From Thunnus maccoyii (Eukaryota; Chordata; Actinopteri; Scombriformes; Scombridae), in the NCBI RefSeq assembly GCF_910596095.1, contig NC_056546.1:14451425-14515424 (forward strand): a stretch of DNA of 64,000 nucleotides, written 5' to 3'. The position numbers and the translations under genes are program-made. The notes beneath the pieces were generated by a model. The model made no database searches, was not told where the DNA came from, and saw only the letters and a list, made by a program, of their open reading frames with translations. Shown piece after piece: positions 1 to 11,500 of this stretch (position 1 is the stretch's first letter; each line of letters starts with the position of its first letter).

Positions 1-212
1 GTTAGCACCATTTCTAAACACATATCAGCTAAATGAAAGCCTTCTATTTGATGCTGACATTCTCTCAGTGAATCTTCAATACAAAGTGCAAAATAAACAA
101 GCAAGAGTACTAGATAAAATGGTTTTAGTTTGCAAAATGGAATAGCTTAAGGATGTTCTTTTTCCTGAAATGTATGTTTTACAGTATATTTTCTTTTCTA
201 TTATCTTAACAG

Positions 213-305
213 AACCTTGCAGAGATCCAGACCTATGTAAACATTTTGCAGCAAATCAACCAGACACTTCCCCTTGTTCCCAATGTGTCAGTGGGCATCT
301 CCGAG
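213..305 (+). CDS. bfsp1: bfsp1 coding exon (probably exon 4)
   Basis: Acceptor ttaacag at 206-212 and donor GAG|gtgagg at 306. It encodes 31 residues beginning [15 protein letters not shown], matching the human rod segment NLLEVQTYISILQQI. Phase 0 at both ends. Confidence 0.9.
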
Positions 306-3300
306 GTGAGGTCACTAATGTTGTCACTGTGTGTGTGTGCTGCAGTCCCTGCGGGAGAAGATGGTGTTTGCATGTGTGTCAGCCCTGGCTACGTGTCTGG
401 GGTTGATGAGGTTACTGGCTTCTCAGTCCAATTGGTCGCCTGTGCCTGCATTTGTCTGTTTTTTTGTGTACGTGTGCATGTGTGAGAAGCAGAGACAGAC
501 AGTCGAGTGGTCCTCAGGACACATAGACAGGCCAGCCATTTGAGGATGTCGTGACACATAATGAACCAAATGCTGGAAAGAACAGCTATTCATGCTAATT
601 TTCTTAGGAACAGTGCCACAGTGACTGTCATTTGTGTAGCAGATTGGAATTTTATTTATAGGGTACAAACATTTCTCAAGAGGCAGAGATGCTCTGGATG
701 CAGAACTTATTTAATTGGTTGAGTTAAATCTCAGAGGACAGCGGCAAAGAGCCACAGTTCTTGCCTGTCATGTTGAGCTGAAACCCAGTGAAATGGGCAA
801 GTGAGGAAGATGTTAATGTTATGAAGCTTTGTAATCTTGCTAGTCTCTCAGGCACAGCTATTGTGTGTATAGAGGGTATAGACAGGTGGCAAATTAAAGG
901 AATAACCTGAATTAATGAATGGAGAAACATATCAAATGCTTCCATACAGGGCATGATGGATCTCTGAATGGTTTGATGAGTATAAAACTTTGAAGCAACT
1001 TGTTAATCACATAACTTGTCTCCAGTGTGCCATGCTTTATTATATTGTTAATGGCTCTCCAAACACTCAGTAGGTTCACTTCAAAGAGTAGGCAGAACAT
1101 GCAGTAATAGAAAACATTACTGCTGTGAGCGACACAATTGTTATTGTGTCCTTCAATTCAAAAATCAATCAGTGAGACTTTTAATACAGAGAGACCTCAG
1201 AAAGAGACTTGACTGCAAGCTGTGTGTGTGTATGTGTGTGTGTGTGTGTGAGTGCGTGCGTGCATGTGTGTGTGTGTGTGACTGTAAAAGTCATGCTGTA
1301 AAGACAAACTGTACTTTCCCACATGTTCTAATCGATTTCTTCTCAACGTGTGAAGGAGCAGGAGAAGCTGCTGGCCCAGAGGAAAGTGCCAGGACTGCAG
1401 AGTCAGCTGGAGGAATATAAGAGCGCCCTCTGTCAGCTGCAGTCCCAGAAACAACGCCTACAGAATGAGGTGGGTCACACTGTCACCATGACAACAGGAG
1501 GTTTCATTTTGATTACATGCAGTGTTTCCCTTTTTTCCAGAAAAGGACATTTCTGAGCAAATATTCACAGAAAGACACATTTAAAATGATCTTTCAAAGA
1601 GATCAATTTTATTTCTATTAGAAGAGAGACAAACACCAGGAGTACCAGTTCAAACTCCTGTTCTTTGTTGTGAAATACACTCAAAACTCAAAACAGTAAA
1701 ATATAATTTGTACATTTTGTAGGGCTGCAATTAACAGTTCGATTTATATTTGATCAACCTTAATCTTTCCAGATCAATTGATCAAAAGTCAGGAAATTGT
1801 GAGTACAGACAATTGCAACACCAAGATGATGTCCGACTAACAGTCTAAAGCCCAGAGATATTCAATTTACTATCAGAGAAAACTAAAAACAAACAAAAAA
1901 AATCACATTTGAGAAGCTTGGATCAGTGAATGTTTGGCATTTTTGTTTTAAAAATGACCTTAATGAATAAGCAATTGCCAAAATAGTGCCGGTCAATTCT
2001 GTCGATGGACTGATTTGACTGATCAACTAATCATTTCAGTTCTAAAATTTTGAGGAAAATTCATTGGCTGTGGTGTTATTATCCAAAACATGCTCAGAAG
2101 ATAACTATTTTGGATTAATTGATAGAAATATAAAAAGAACTTAAATAGAAATGGAAAAATACAATAAATGAATGAAAGAAATTTAATATTTTATTTTCAA
2201 TTGAGAAATATGTTTTTAGGTATATATACAAAATTGATGGATTTTTCAGGGGGTATTTTCATTTCACTTTGTGTTGATTAATGAATGATACCCAAGGCAC
2301 TAACTTAGTCTTGACCCTGCAGCTTCTATTATATGCTGTATCATGCAGAAGTACCACTAGATGTCATCCACAACCTTCTTGTGACAGCAGGGCAGTTACA
2401 TCGTCTCCTCACAGGAAATGAGAAACATGGGATTGACTCTCTATAATATAAATAATAATAATAATAATAAAATGCAGCTCAATCAAATTAAATAACTGCA
2501 TTGATTTCCAAAGAGTGAGTATTTCTTGATGTGACCGCTTTGTTCCCACAGGTTTTGACTAAAGACATACCTCTACTATCTGCACAAATGATGCTCTTCA
2601 CTCTGCTTATGTTATGTATCATATATCTCTCATCTATCTGTATCCTATAGAGGCTTACAATGTGATATGTTTTAACCATATTTAGTGGGTCATCACATTT
2701 TCTTATTATATCAACAAATTAATATTTTTGCTTTATATGTCTTAAAACACTATTTTAATTTGTACAGTTCCTACAAAACATATTAGTTAGACCCTATTCT
2801 AGGCACAAATTGAACTCCTGCTTTTATCCTTATTTATAATTTCTCTTGACTTCTCACTTGCATTACCAACATACGCTAAGCTGGTGTTATTATTAATAAC
2901 CTATGCATTGCACTGGCAAATCTCCTCAAGGGGCTTTGTAATTTTTAAAAATCATTTAATCAGAATTTCTTAATTAAACCCTGCCTTTGTCTCTCAGACT
3001 GCAATGTTGGAGCAAACCATCAAAAGCACACAAGAGTGTTATGATGATGAGATCCAGATGTACAACGAGCAAATCGAATCTCTGCGGAAGGAGATTGAGG
3101 AGGCTGAGAGGTCCCTCGAGAAGTTCACCAGTGAATGTCGCCACCTGGCCATGTATCAGACATCCTTGGAGAATGAGCTGGAGAGGTACAAGAGGATCAT
3201 CGAGAACGAAGATAACAGGTAGACTGCCTCCACCTGGTTGCTGAAAACACATAGAGACACACATGCAGGGCCAGGAACTGAGCTCAGTGGTGCTGAAATA

Positions 3301-5252
3301 CTTGCTGAGAAAGCATCAAGGTCATTAAGACAACTAGTAAATACATATAGAATGAAAAAATAATGCTAAAAATACTGCTTTTATACGACCAAATTATGAC
3401 CAGGAAAGTTTAATCATAAAATTCACATGAATACACAGATATAAAGATTGACTGTCCTGTAAAATTATCTCATGACAAAGGTATAGTTGTAGCCAGGACT
3501 TCAGCAATACTGAGGGCATAAGTCCAGATTCAAACAACGCAACACCCCAGGCTTTTTCAGTAGTCACCAAAAAAGGTTTTTAATTTGATTATATTAGTTT
3601 TTGTTGTTGTTGTTGTTGTTGTTGTTTTTTTTTACATTTTATTTATGTATTTAACTGTTCAGTTATAGCTTCTGTAAATTATATCTCCCTACATGATGAT
3701 CTACAGTCTGTTTCATGGCCTCCATACTGCCAAGAATATAATACTTTCTTTATTCTTTATTTTTGTTTAAAAACAGCAACATTTAAAGGTATTGACTCAA
3801 ATTACATTGAGATACATGCTGTTGATGTTGGGTTAATGAATTTGCCAGCAGATGGCACTGAGTGGCAACAGATGTTGCATAGCCATGCTGTGAATTATAT
3901 ATATTATTACATATGTGAATTTTTACTGCTCTCTTCCCTGCAGGTTGAATTCAGCGATAATTGGCACTCCCATTACCCTGTTCACCACTAATTACCGCTA
4001 CACTCACACACCCTCTGCATCAAGCAGGGGTAAAGGTAAGGGCACTGTCAGCACATCACAGCTGGTTTACATTGATAATCTCTGTTGAGCACACATACAA
4101 TCAGCTGCCATTGTTAGAGAAAACTAAACTCTCTCTGAAAGCTTGCTACCATTCAAAGAAATGCCTTTAGTGTCCCAAAAGAAGAAAGTGTGTGGGTGCA
4201 TACACTATTGTGATCTTTTTTTGGTTCATTAGTTCCATCTCACTGACCTTTTATCTCATATGTGTCCAGATATCACCCAGGCTATCCAAGATATCACCAG
4301 CGTCAAGCCCCGCCAGAAGATCTTGGCCAAGAAGGTCCTGAAGAAGAAAGAGCTGACCCCGAAAGATGTGATGGACAGTGGCCAAGAGGACAGAAATGGA
4401 GGAGCTGCTGGAGAGGCTCCAGATGAAGAAGCAAAGGGGATCCCCTCTGAGGGAGTGCAGGAGGACATGGTGAAGAGAACAGAGCAGAGACCTTTGCTCG
4501 CTGGAGTGTCTCCACAGGATGTCCCAGACGGAGCTCAGATCAGCAAAGCCTTTGACACTCTTTGTAACATCGTCAGAGACCGAATGAGGAAGTACAAGAA
4601 GCCTGAGCCAATCGCTGACTTCTACACAAAGGGTCGTTATGTCCTCGTCACTGGCGATGGCAGCTACCCACATCCCTGCTTCTACACCTCTACACCGTCA
4701 GCTGGCCACATCTACGTCACTATCAGAGATGGGATGACGTCTCCCTTCGAGAGTAACGGGCCCAGCAAGCCCACTCCCCCACCTCCTCAGCCCATTATAG
4801 ACCCCAGGCCTCTTAGTCCCACCGTGCCCTCTAATGGAGGAGGAAAGGAGGATAACAAGGGAACAAAAGGAAAGGACAATGGAGGCAAAGGCAAGCCAAA
4901 GAACGGAGAGCCTCAACCTCAATCTAAAGAGCCAAGCCCAGTCCCTTCACCCTCTGGCCCCAAAGATCCCACCCCAGCTGCTGATCAGCCCACCGGACCC
5001 AAGAAAAACAAGGATGACAATGGCCCGAGTGGGCCCACTCCAAAGGCTGCACCTCGTGGTGCCAGCACCAGCTCCACCTCCAGCACCAGCACCAGCTCCA
5101 GCAGCTTCACCCCAGGCGCCATGAGCTACGAGAAGGTGGAGGTTGTGGAGTCTGTGGAGAAGTTCTCCAACGGCCGCAAGGTCAAAGGTTATGAGGAGAC
5201 TTCCATGGTGGTGGAGACCATGATTGAGAAGTCCAGCAAGAAGAAACACTGA
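213..5252 (+). CDS. bfsp1: Filensin (beaded filament structural protein 1), 3' part of gene, five exons
   Basis: Filensin is a divergent intermediate-filament protein that builds the beaded filament of lens fibre cells with phakinin (bfsp2). Coding exons in the window are 213-305, 1356-1469, 2998-3218, 3944-4035 and 4270-5252. They are joined by GT-AG introns with consistent phase (0,0,2,1) and encode about 500 residues; human filensin is about 665, so the head and coil 1 lie to the left. The first three exons encode the end of the coiled-coil rod, closing with the divergent helix-termination stretch [14 protein letters not shown] where other intermediate filaments have YRKLLEGEE. The last two exons form the tail: a conserved start (GTPITLF), the segment [12 protein letters not shown], a Pro/Lys/Gly/Ser-rich low-complexity stretch, and a conserved C-terminus ([12 protein letters not shown] ... 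[14 protein letters not shown]). The neighbouring pcsk2 matches the human gene order. Identification is by memory of the human protein; I see no frameshift. Confidence 0.95.
306..1355. other. bfsp1 intron, nothing recognised except GT repeats
   Basis: No coding similarity seen. It holds short GT-rich tracts near 330-345 and an imperfect GT microsatellite at 1221-1280. Open frames here are chance products of the repeats. Confidence 0.7.
1221..1280. repeat. (GT)n microsatellite
   Basis: Alternating TG runs interrupted by TATG, GAGTGCG and GCATG. The tract lies about 75 bases before the bfsp1 exon that starts near 1356. Confidence 0.9.
1356..1469 (+). CDS. bfsp1: bfsp1 coding exon (probably exon 5)
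   Basis: Encodes [20 protein letters not shown] and onward to RLQNE, a coil-2 segment; donor GAG|gtgggt at 1470. The acceptor is ambiguous: AG at 1354-1355 gives 38 codons, AG at 1360-1361 gives 36. Both keep the frame. Confidence 0.85.
1470..2997. other. bfsp1 intron with hAT-like element and AAT repeat
   Basis: Apart from the element at 1720-2045 and an (AAT)n tract near 2446-2470, it is AT-rich sequence in which I see no gene. Confidence 0.7.
1720..2045. mobile_element. Non-autonomous hAT-like element in bfsp1 intron
   Basis: It begins TAGGGCTGCAATTAACAG and ends in the reverse-type terminus TTTCAGTTCTA. Inside it reads ATTCAATTTACTATCAGAGAA, as in the copy at 20179-20530. I know this family as a very common teleost element with CAGGGCTGCAAC termini. 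The copy is old and diverged, and the hAT assignment rests on the terminal bases only. Confidence 0.55.
2998..3218 (+). CDS. bfsp1: bfsp1 coding exon (probably exon 6), end of rod domain
   Basis: Acceptor ctctcag, donor AACAG|gtagac. It encodes [20 protein letters not shown] through the helix-termination region [14 protein letters not shown] and ends in phase 2. This is the best-conserved part of filensin. Confidence 0.95.
3219..3943. other. bfsp1 intron with (TTG)n tract
   Basis: Contains a (TTG)n run at about 3601-3628 followed by poly-T. Nothing else recognised. Confidence 0.7.
3944..4035 (+). CDS. bfsp1: bfsp1 coding exon (probably exon 7), start of tail
   Basis: Acceptor ccctgcag, donor AAAG|gtaagg. 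It encodes (R)[19 protein letters not shown] to SSRGK(D), matching the human tail start LTSAFIETPIPLFT. A 290-residue open frame continues across the next exon. Confidence 0.92.
4270..5252 (+). CDS. bfsp1: bfsp1 terminal coding exon (probably exon 8), tail domain
   Basis: Acceptor tgtccag, stop TGA at 5250-5252, 327 residues. It opens with [17 protein letters not shown], close to human [27 protein letters not shown] at 4518-4544 matches the place where the human tail is cleaved and then N-myristoylated at the exposed Gly. Next come [16 protein letters not shown], a Pro/Lys/Gly-rich stretch, and a Ser/Thr run encoded by an imperfect AGC-ACC repeat near 5059-5106. The C-terminus is basic (KSSKKKH). 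Confidence 0.95.
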
Positions 5253-5631
5253 AACCATTTCATCTGACATGAAGAGTCAGTCAACTCCACTGCGGTCCCA
5301 CATGGTCCAGGTCCTCAAGAAGACAATACTGATGTTGGCATCAGACTACTTAAATACCACTGTTCCTCAGACTAAGAAGACCGATGTTTTTGTCTCTAAG
5401 GGAGACCAACCATGCTTCAAGACCAACTACACATTCCTGCAATGATATTCAATGCTCTTCCATTTGCTTGCAGTCTCTGGTCTTGCGTCCAGAATACGTT
5501 TTGCTGGTTCCACAAGTACTGCTGTTGTTGTTCGACTTAACACCCATGCTCATGCTATAGTCCTTTACTGTCTGAAAACTTGGGACATAAGATAAACAAA
5601 GCTCCATGCCACCTATAAAAATAACCAAGAA

Positions 5632-5641
5632 AATAAATAAA
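5632..5641 (+). terminator. Likely bfsp1 polyadenylation signal
   Basis: Two overlapping AATAAA hexamers lie about 380 bases after the bfsp1 stop, giving a 3' UTR of about 400 bases. Other AATAAA words further on cannot be excluded. Confidence 0.5.
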
Positions 5642-7159
5642 AAACCGAGAAGCTGTGCCACCCTTCTGAACTCTGTCTTAGAACTCCGATTTTCCCCCTT
5701 TGAGCTCATTTGTTCAATTGGATGCCGATGCCTGCCCTCAGCACAATTTTGCTGTGTATTAATTTGCTTTGATATCTTGAATGATAAAAAATATTCAAAC
5801 ACCAATGAATCCCTTGTTCTGTTTGCTTTGAGTCTGACACTGTGTTCCAAGCATCTCACACACATAGTGTAGGTCATAAAACCAGTCATGCATCAATGTA
5901 TGTGTTTCTAGTGTGTGTGTGTGTTTGTGTGATAGGATAGGAAGTACATCTCACACAAAAATGTAATATGCACTCAAGTATAGCATTTACTCATTGGCTT
6001 TTTAAAAAATTCACCCATGTTTTTGGTGTTCTTCAGAAGTCTTATTAGAGTGCTGCATCTACAGGAAACTCATCTATTTTTGATGTGACCTTTAGTAGTT
6101 CACTCTGTCCGCTGCATTTAACTATAACTCATCCAGTATATCTCCAGAAGGGATACAGCATTAGAGGAAGAGGAGTGGAGAAAAAACAAAGATAATCTTG
6201 AGAAAGAAAGGTGGAATGAGCAACAGATGTCAGAGATTTGTGAGAATTATTTCATTTGGTGAATGAAATGACACGAACATGAGAGTATGAGTGCGACACA
6301 TGAAATGATTGAAGGAATAATGGCCCATTATATCAAAAAAACAACCCCAAACCCTATCAAATTACCCGGAAGCATTTGATAAAAAAAAGTTTTAGCCTAA
6401 AAACAATGTGTCACATTCAATTTGTGTGTGATAACGTTTGTAATGTTTGAGATGATTAGTAGTCCTTGTAGTCTCCCATGTCACAGTTTTTGCTAGAGTT
6501 TCTAAAATGATTACTACATTTCCAATGAATCATGCTGAACCTTTTGCTTAGCTCTTCCTGTTTTTACTATGAATCAATATCATTTTCCTTACCTGTCCTA
6601 CAACCTGCATTAACTGATTTTTTTTGACTGGGAGCAGCGAAACAAACTTGTTAGCAAACAGGTTCTCATTTACACATCCAGGAGCATTCATCTGGAATTG
6701 TGTTTCTGGTCCCCTGATGAATTTAAGTCCAATATTCACACTTTTTCTTTCTCATGGTTGGTCACAATGAGGTTTCTAGAGCTTTTTTTGCTGCCTGCTG
6801 CATCTGGAAACATTTTGTTGATGAGAGTGGTGAGAGTAAACAGTAAAACTGTGGGCCAAAAAATTGAGTTGAAAGATGCTAGAATGCTCCATAAAGCTGA
6901 AGGGAAGTGCAGAGTCGGGTTATAATTATCTGAGGGTTTGTTACTATGAGAAACATTCACATTCACATAGTCATTTGATCTATTGTGAACCCTAACTGTA
7001 ACCCTAACCCATGTGTGTGATATTGTTAAAAATGTATACTACATTTCCCATAATACACGTCACCCTCTTTTCCACAGCGCTCTCCAGACACTCTCAAAAT
7101 GCAGTTTTCTCTGCATGATTTGCTCATCTATACATCACTGAATATTGACACGGCAGTGA

Positions 7160-7189
7160 TTTATGGTTGCTACATGTAGCAACCATAAA
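7160..7189. repeat. Perfect 30-base palindrome
   Basis: Fifteen consecutive pairs close around the centre of tacatgta, with arms reading tttatggttgctaca and its reverse complement. Pairing stops at the sixteenth base on both sides. Confidence 0.9.
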
Positions 7190-7851
7190 CAATAGACTGT
7201 AACATGTCTATAACATAAAGAGTGCCTTGGCATGAGTAGCTCAGGCTCCACTTTTTAGGAGGCATTTTCCCTTTATTGGACAGCACAGTACAGAGTGAAA
7301 GAAACATGGGGAAATATTCAATCTGGATAGACTGCTGGGTCACCAGGATGAGCTTTTTGAAAATTTTACTCCACATTCTCTGTCTTCTTTTGTCTTCATC
7401 AGATTCATTGTGTTTCCCTATCAAAGTTTTGGCATGCTACTTTTACACAGTATGTTCAGGAGTGTGTTGCAAATCACTCAAGTGCTTTAATAAACAGCTG
7501 AATAGATTTATTACGTCAAAGATTATGAAATATGAATTGAGGACCACAGGCTGCAAAATGAACCACACATTCCTTTCCTTGTTTATATAAACAGTGCATG
7601 TCACAAAAATATAAACAGAAAGAAGTATCACTGCTCTGTTTGCAAGATATTAAACTTTAAGTAGAATGACACAGAAAATCATTTACAGTCACAAACTGTA
7701 CAACAGTTGGCAGAAGAGAGGTGCAGGGCAGTTAAAGCAAGAGCATGAAAGAGTGGATTATATTTGGTTTATGTACAATTCTGTAGAGTGTAAAAATTCA
7801 GGTGATATAGTTTGCTTTCTCTATGTAGAACAGATTACTGAAGGTTACACT

Positions 7852-7857
7852 TTTATT
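7852..7857 (-). terminator. Candidate pcsk2 polyadenylation signal (proximal)
   Basis: AATAAA on the minus strand about 210 bases past the pcsk2 stop. Another candidate AATAAA lies at 7272-7277, which would give a 3' UTR of about 800 bases. The sequence cannot decide between them. Confidence 0.35.
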
Positions 7858-8064
7858 CTGATTGGATAACAAGAAACATTCATTGAGGGTTGGGGGGCTA
7901 ATTGAAACACTTGATAACAAAAAGCAGAGTGAGGAGGGGCAGAGAGGTAGACAAAAGGGAGAATAACGAGAGAGTGAGAAGAACTGAGGAGATACAGTGA
8001 GATTTAGAGAAGGACAGAGCCAGATAAGAGAAAGTGAAAGAGTTGGCAACATGCAGATGGTATT

Positions 8065-8554
8065 TTAGTTGTTTTTACTCAGCAAGCTCTTCAAACTTCT
8101 CTCTACAGCTTCATCCAGCTCCTCCTCCAGCTCCTCCTTTTTCGACATGGCAAGTTTGGACTGATAATCACGCACTATCTGGTCTATATAAGGGGCACTT
8201 TGTGTTCCATGCAGCATGAGAGTCCACTCCTTCAGGACTCCGCGCTGTGGCTCCTCGCCTTGAAAGCCCACCTCCAGGACCCAGGTCCCACGGGGGTCCT
8301 CGCCCCAGGTGTGGGTGGTCATGAAGGGCCACTTGTCGAAGCCCACCTTGGAGTCGTCGTCACGGGGCCTTCGGCTCAGAAGGATGGACTTTGTGCCCAT
8401 GGGTGAGGTCATATTGATGTTGAGGTCACCGCGGCGGCTGGCATTGACAGTGACCACTGCCTGAACGTGCTCCAGGTAGCGGACAAAGTTGTCCTTCCCC
8501 TGGCAGGCGTCAGTGGTGATGGCCAGCACCAGCTTGTTGCCAGACTGGATTTTA
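8065..8554 (-). CDS. pcsk2: pcsk2 exon 12: P domain, C-terminus and stop
   Basis: Encodes (H)[19 protein letters not shown] to [11 protein letters not shown] and TAA. It carries [20 protein letters not shown], typical of the P domain, and the helical C-terminus [20 protein letters not shown] known as a granule-sorting region in PC2. Confidence 0.98.
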
Positions 8555-11500
8555 CTGTAGAAGCAGAAGAAACAGATGAACATGTTGAGAGTGTGTGGCA
8601 TAGAGAAGAAGAAAAAAGAGTCAAATATCTGCATTAGAAAGTAAAGTAAGGTAAAAAAGAGTAAAGGTAAGTAAGACAGAATATAGAGAAAATATTGCCA
8701 CTATTAAATAGCTTTGGGCATCCCTGTAGCTACGACTGAGACACCAAGCAAAACAAGTATTTTTATCTTTCAGTCCACTTACCCCCTGACCTGCTCTTCT
8801 TTGAATGCCCCAGTAAACACAGTACTTGACCAATTTTTCCCATGGAACCATCCAACCCTGACAGAGAATCAAGCTTCTTTTTGAACCTGCTTCCTCATAG
8901 CAGCAGTGATGATTGTCATGTCTGCTTTCTATACCATGTAATATATCTCCAGTGGGGAATAAAATGCTCTGCTCTTTGGTCTGAAATATACGGCCACCTT
9001 TTGCATTGGTACCACATTGTCACATAATGTCCTATCCACCATCCATCAGTTTGAAATTATTTTTTATTGCTTGCTGTCCAATAGTATTGCACACTATTTT
9101 GACTTTATTACAAATTCATAATTTCTCATTCATTTATAAATGAAACATACTCATTCAATTACTAGGTATATCCAATAAGGCCACATGAGGAAGAAAAGAA
9201 AGGAATTACATTTCTTGTAAACCTACACTGACTACTGACTGATTTTTTGGCCACTTGGGGCGCAGCAGATACAAGCTGTGAACACACCAGTTGGTACGGC
9301 GCAAAATCAGCATTCATTTGGAGTTGGTACAAGATTACCAAGTTTGGGCTGGCTGTCCATGTGGTTTTAAGTCTGAGATAATTCAACCCTCTACATAAAG
9401 ATGACAAGACTATGATATTATATTCACAAAACTTAAAGAAATACAAATTAGAAACAGTAAATAAACTACATTTTACTGTAAGGTAGTGTTTGTAATATAG
9501 CCTACATTGTTTGAATATGAGGCCTATGGTCAATAAACTGTGTAACTTCATGCTGGACCACCTCTGAATCCTCAGAGCTCCTCTTCAGTGCACATAAAGA
9601 AATTCTTTTCCTTTTTTCTGTCACAATGGGTTTGTTCAGAACAGAGTGTAAATACGGGCTGGTCTTGGTTTTGTTGTTGCTTTGTGGTTGGGAAGACATA
9701 CTGCTGTTTCCATCTCTTTGGGTGATGCAAAGAAAGAGTGAGAACACAGCAGGGCAGGGGTGGTGGCCAGAGGCTATGAGGAGGTTTCATAACATTATTA
9801 GAGGCTGTGGCCACAGGCAGTGGGAAATGGAGGGACGGAGGTATTAGGCAACAGGGACAGGACACAGAAACTGAGTGAGAGAGACGTGTGTGGAACTGCA
9901 CTCGGTTTGAAAAATGATTAATAGAGCGCAATGCTGAGCACAGAGAGGTGAGTGAGCGGTGAGCTGCTATGGGCTGATGAAGCAAATTACTATTCCCATT
10001 AAAACAGAACAGTTCATAGTGGGGTGTGTCACAGTTACACCCTACAATACATGTTGAAAAATTTGACTAAACCAAATACATCATATTTCCATAACAACAT
10101 GACTCAGCATATGTGAATTCTTATGTGTTAAAATGAAAATACATGTTTCCATTTATGAAAGATTATCATTATTATTAATATTAATGTATTATTTTTAGTT
10201 TATAACAATACATGACTGTGGGTATGACAAAATCTCAGAGTGAACATGTGTAGATTTCACTTTTGATCACCAAAATAATTTCGTGTGCGGCAGGTGCAGC
10301 GTTCCCATCAGATAATGTGTGAAGAGTAATTACAGCAGTCGGGCATAGAGCAAAGAGAGGGGTGCCTCTGAAGGGCAGGACCAGTGGAGATTAAAAACAA
10401 CCCCACCGCACAGTGGGGCACTGTGTGCCAGCTCCTCTGATAATGAGAAGTTCTCCTCCAGCTAAGTAAGCCGCAGCCAGCCAGAGCTGCTATCAGATCA
10501 ATGCTGAGCAGTGTGTTTGCAAGCATGGCTATGTTGGTGTTTATTGCTTTTCTCTCGTGATACACTATCATCAGAGGTGGGCTTGTTGTAATTATATCTC
10601 TACCACAATAGAAGCAGCAGAGATCCTGCCGTGCTGCTGTGGAAACAGTGAACTGATGAAAAATACGACACAGCCAGCGACACAGCTTTTAACACACAGC
10701 TCAAAATTAGCTTGAAAACCAGAGATGTTACTGTTAGTATTTCTCCCTCGTAAATTTTATTAGTCACCATCCACTCAAAAATGGGTTTTGCTTATTGTTC
10801 CTTCACTCACTTGTTTGACCTTCACTGTACAAAATGGAAAGTTTCTCTGTGCTCACCTTAAATCTCAGTTTATGGCATGTACCTACGAGAATGATTTGTG
10901 ACATCACAACTAGCCTGAGCCAATTATGGTCCAGTATGCATGCATACTGGACTTGTCTAAGTTGCAACTTAGACCAGTGTGGAAACCCTCCAGTGCACAT
11001 ACACTGAGAATGGACTTTTAGTGAAGTAGGAGACACGATACAACAATATAGATTCTGTATTTCTCAATGAGGGAGAAGGACTAAGGATTTTACAAAGTAA
11101 CTGAATCGGTGAGCACAGAGAATCTTTTAGGTTTGGCCATTTCTAAGCAAAGAGCTGATGCCACTTATTGTAATGGAACCCCAAACGATCTGGGAATGTT
11201 TAATGTCAAAACCATTCTGCATAAGAGGCCAAGTCCTCTCCACCATTTGCATGACACATCCTGAGGGATGCAGTAAAAGCCATATGACTCTTGGGGGGCG
11301 CTCCTCTTTTTATCTGGCGCTGCAGTCAAGGGAGGCACACAGGCACACTTTCACACCATGTTGTTGTGATTGCATCAATTGTGGAGCACTGATTAGAGAC
11401 TAAAATAATGAACTGAATATGTTGACGGTGGCAAAAAATACACACGACTCACCTTATTCAATCTGCTTTTTATCTTAGCCTACACATTGACACTTTTACA

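Larger units (their letters stand above)
5253..8064. other. Interval between convergent bfsp1 and pcsk2 (3' UTRs and spacer)
   Basis: Holds the bfsp1 3' UTR on the left, the pcsk2 3' UTR on the right and AT-rich spacer between. A perfect 30-base palindrome lies at 7160-7189 and a short CCCTAACCC-type run near 6990-7010. The 146-codon reverse frame at 5449-5889 overlaps the bfsp1 3' UTR and resembles nothing I know. Confidence 0.65.
10820..11125. mobile_element. Inverted-repeat interspersed element in pcsk2 intron 11
   Basis: TTCTCTGTGCTCACC at 10843-10857 is exactly repeated in inverted orientation at 11108-11122. The interior (tgacatcacaactagc, ctccctcattgagaa-like words) recalls a repeat common in percomorph fishes. 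Class undetermined; exact ends uncertain. Confidence 0.5.

Noticed and set aside
5449-5889. 146-codon minus-strand frame downstream of bfsp1
   Set aside because: It is antisense to the bfsp1 3' UTR, with no recognisable domain or splice partners.
6985-7012. CCCTAACCC-type run suggesting interstitial telomere repeats
   Set aside because: Only about three imperfect units; too short.
9572-9985. 137-codon minus-strand frame in pcsk2 intron 11
   Set aside because: Composition is that of translated simple intron sequence; no conserved motif and no splice support.
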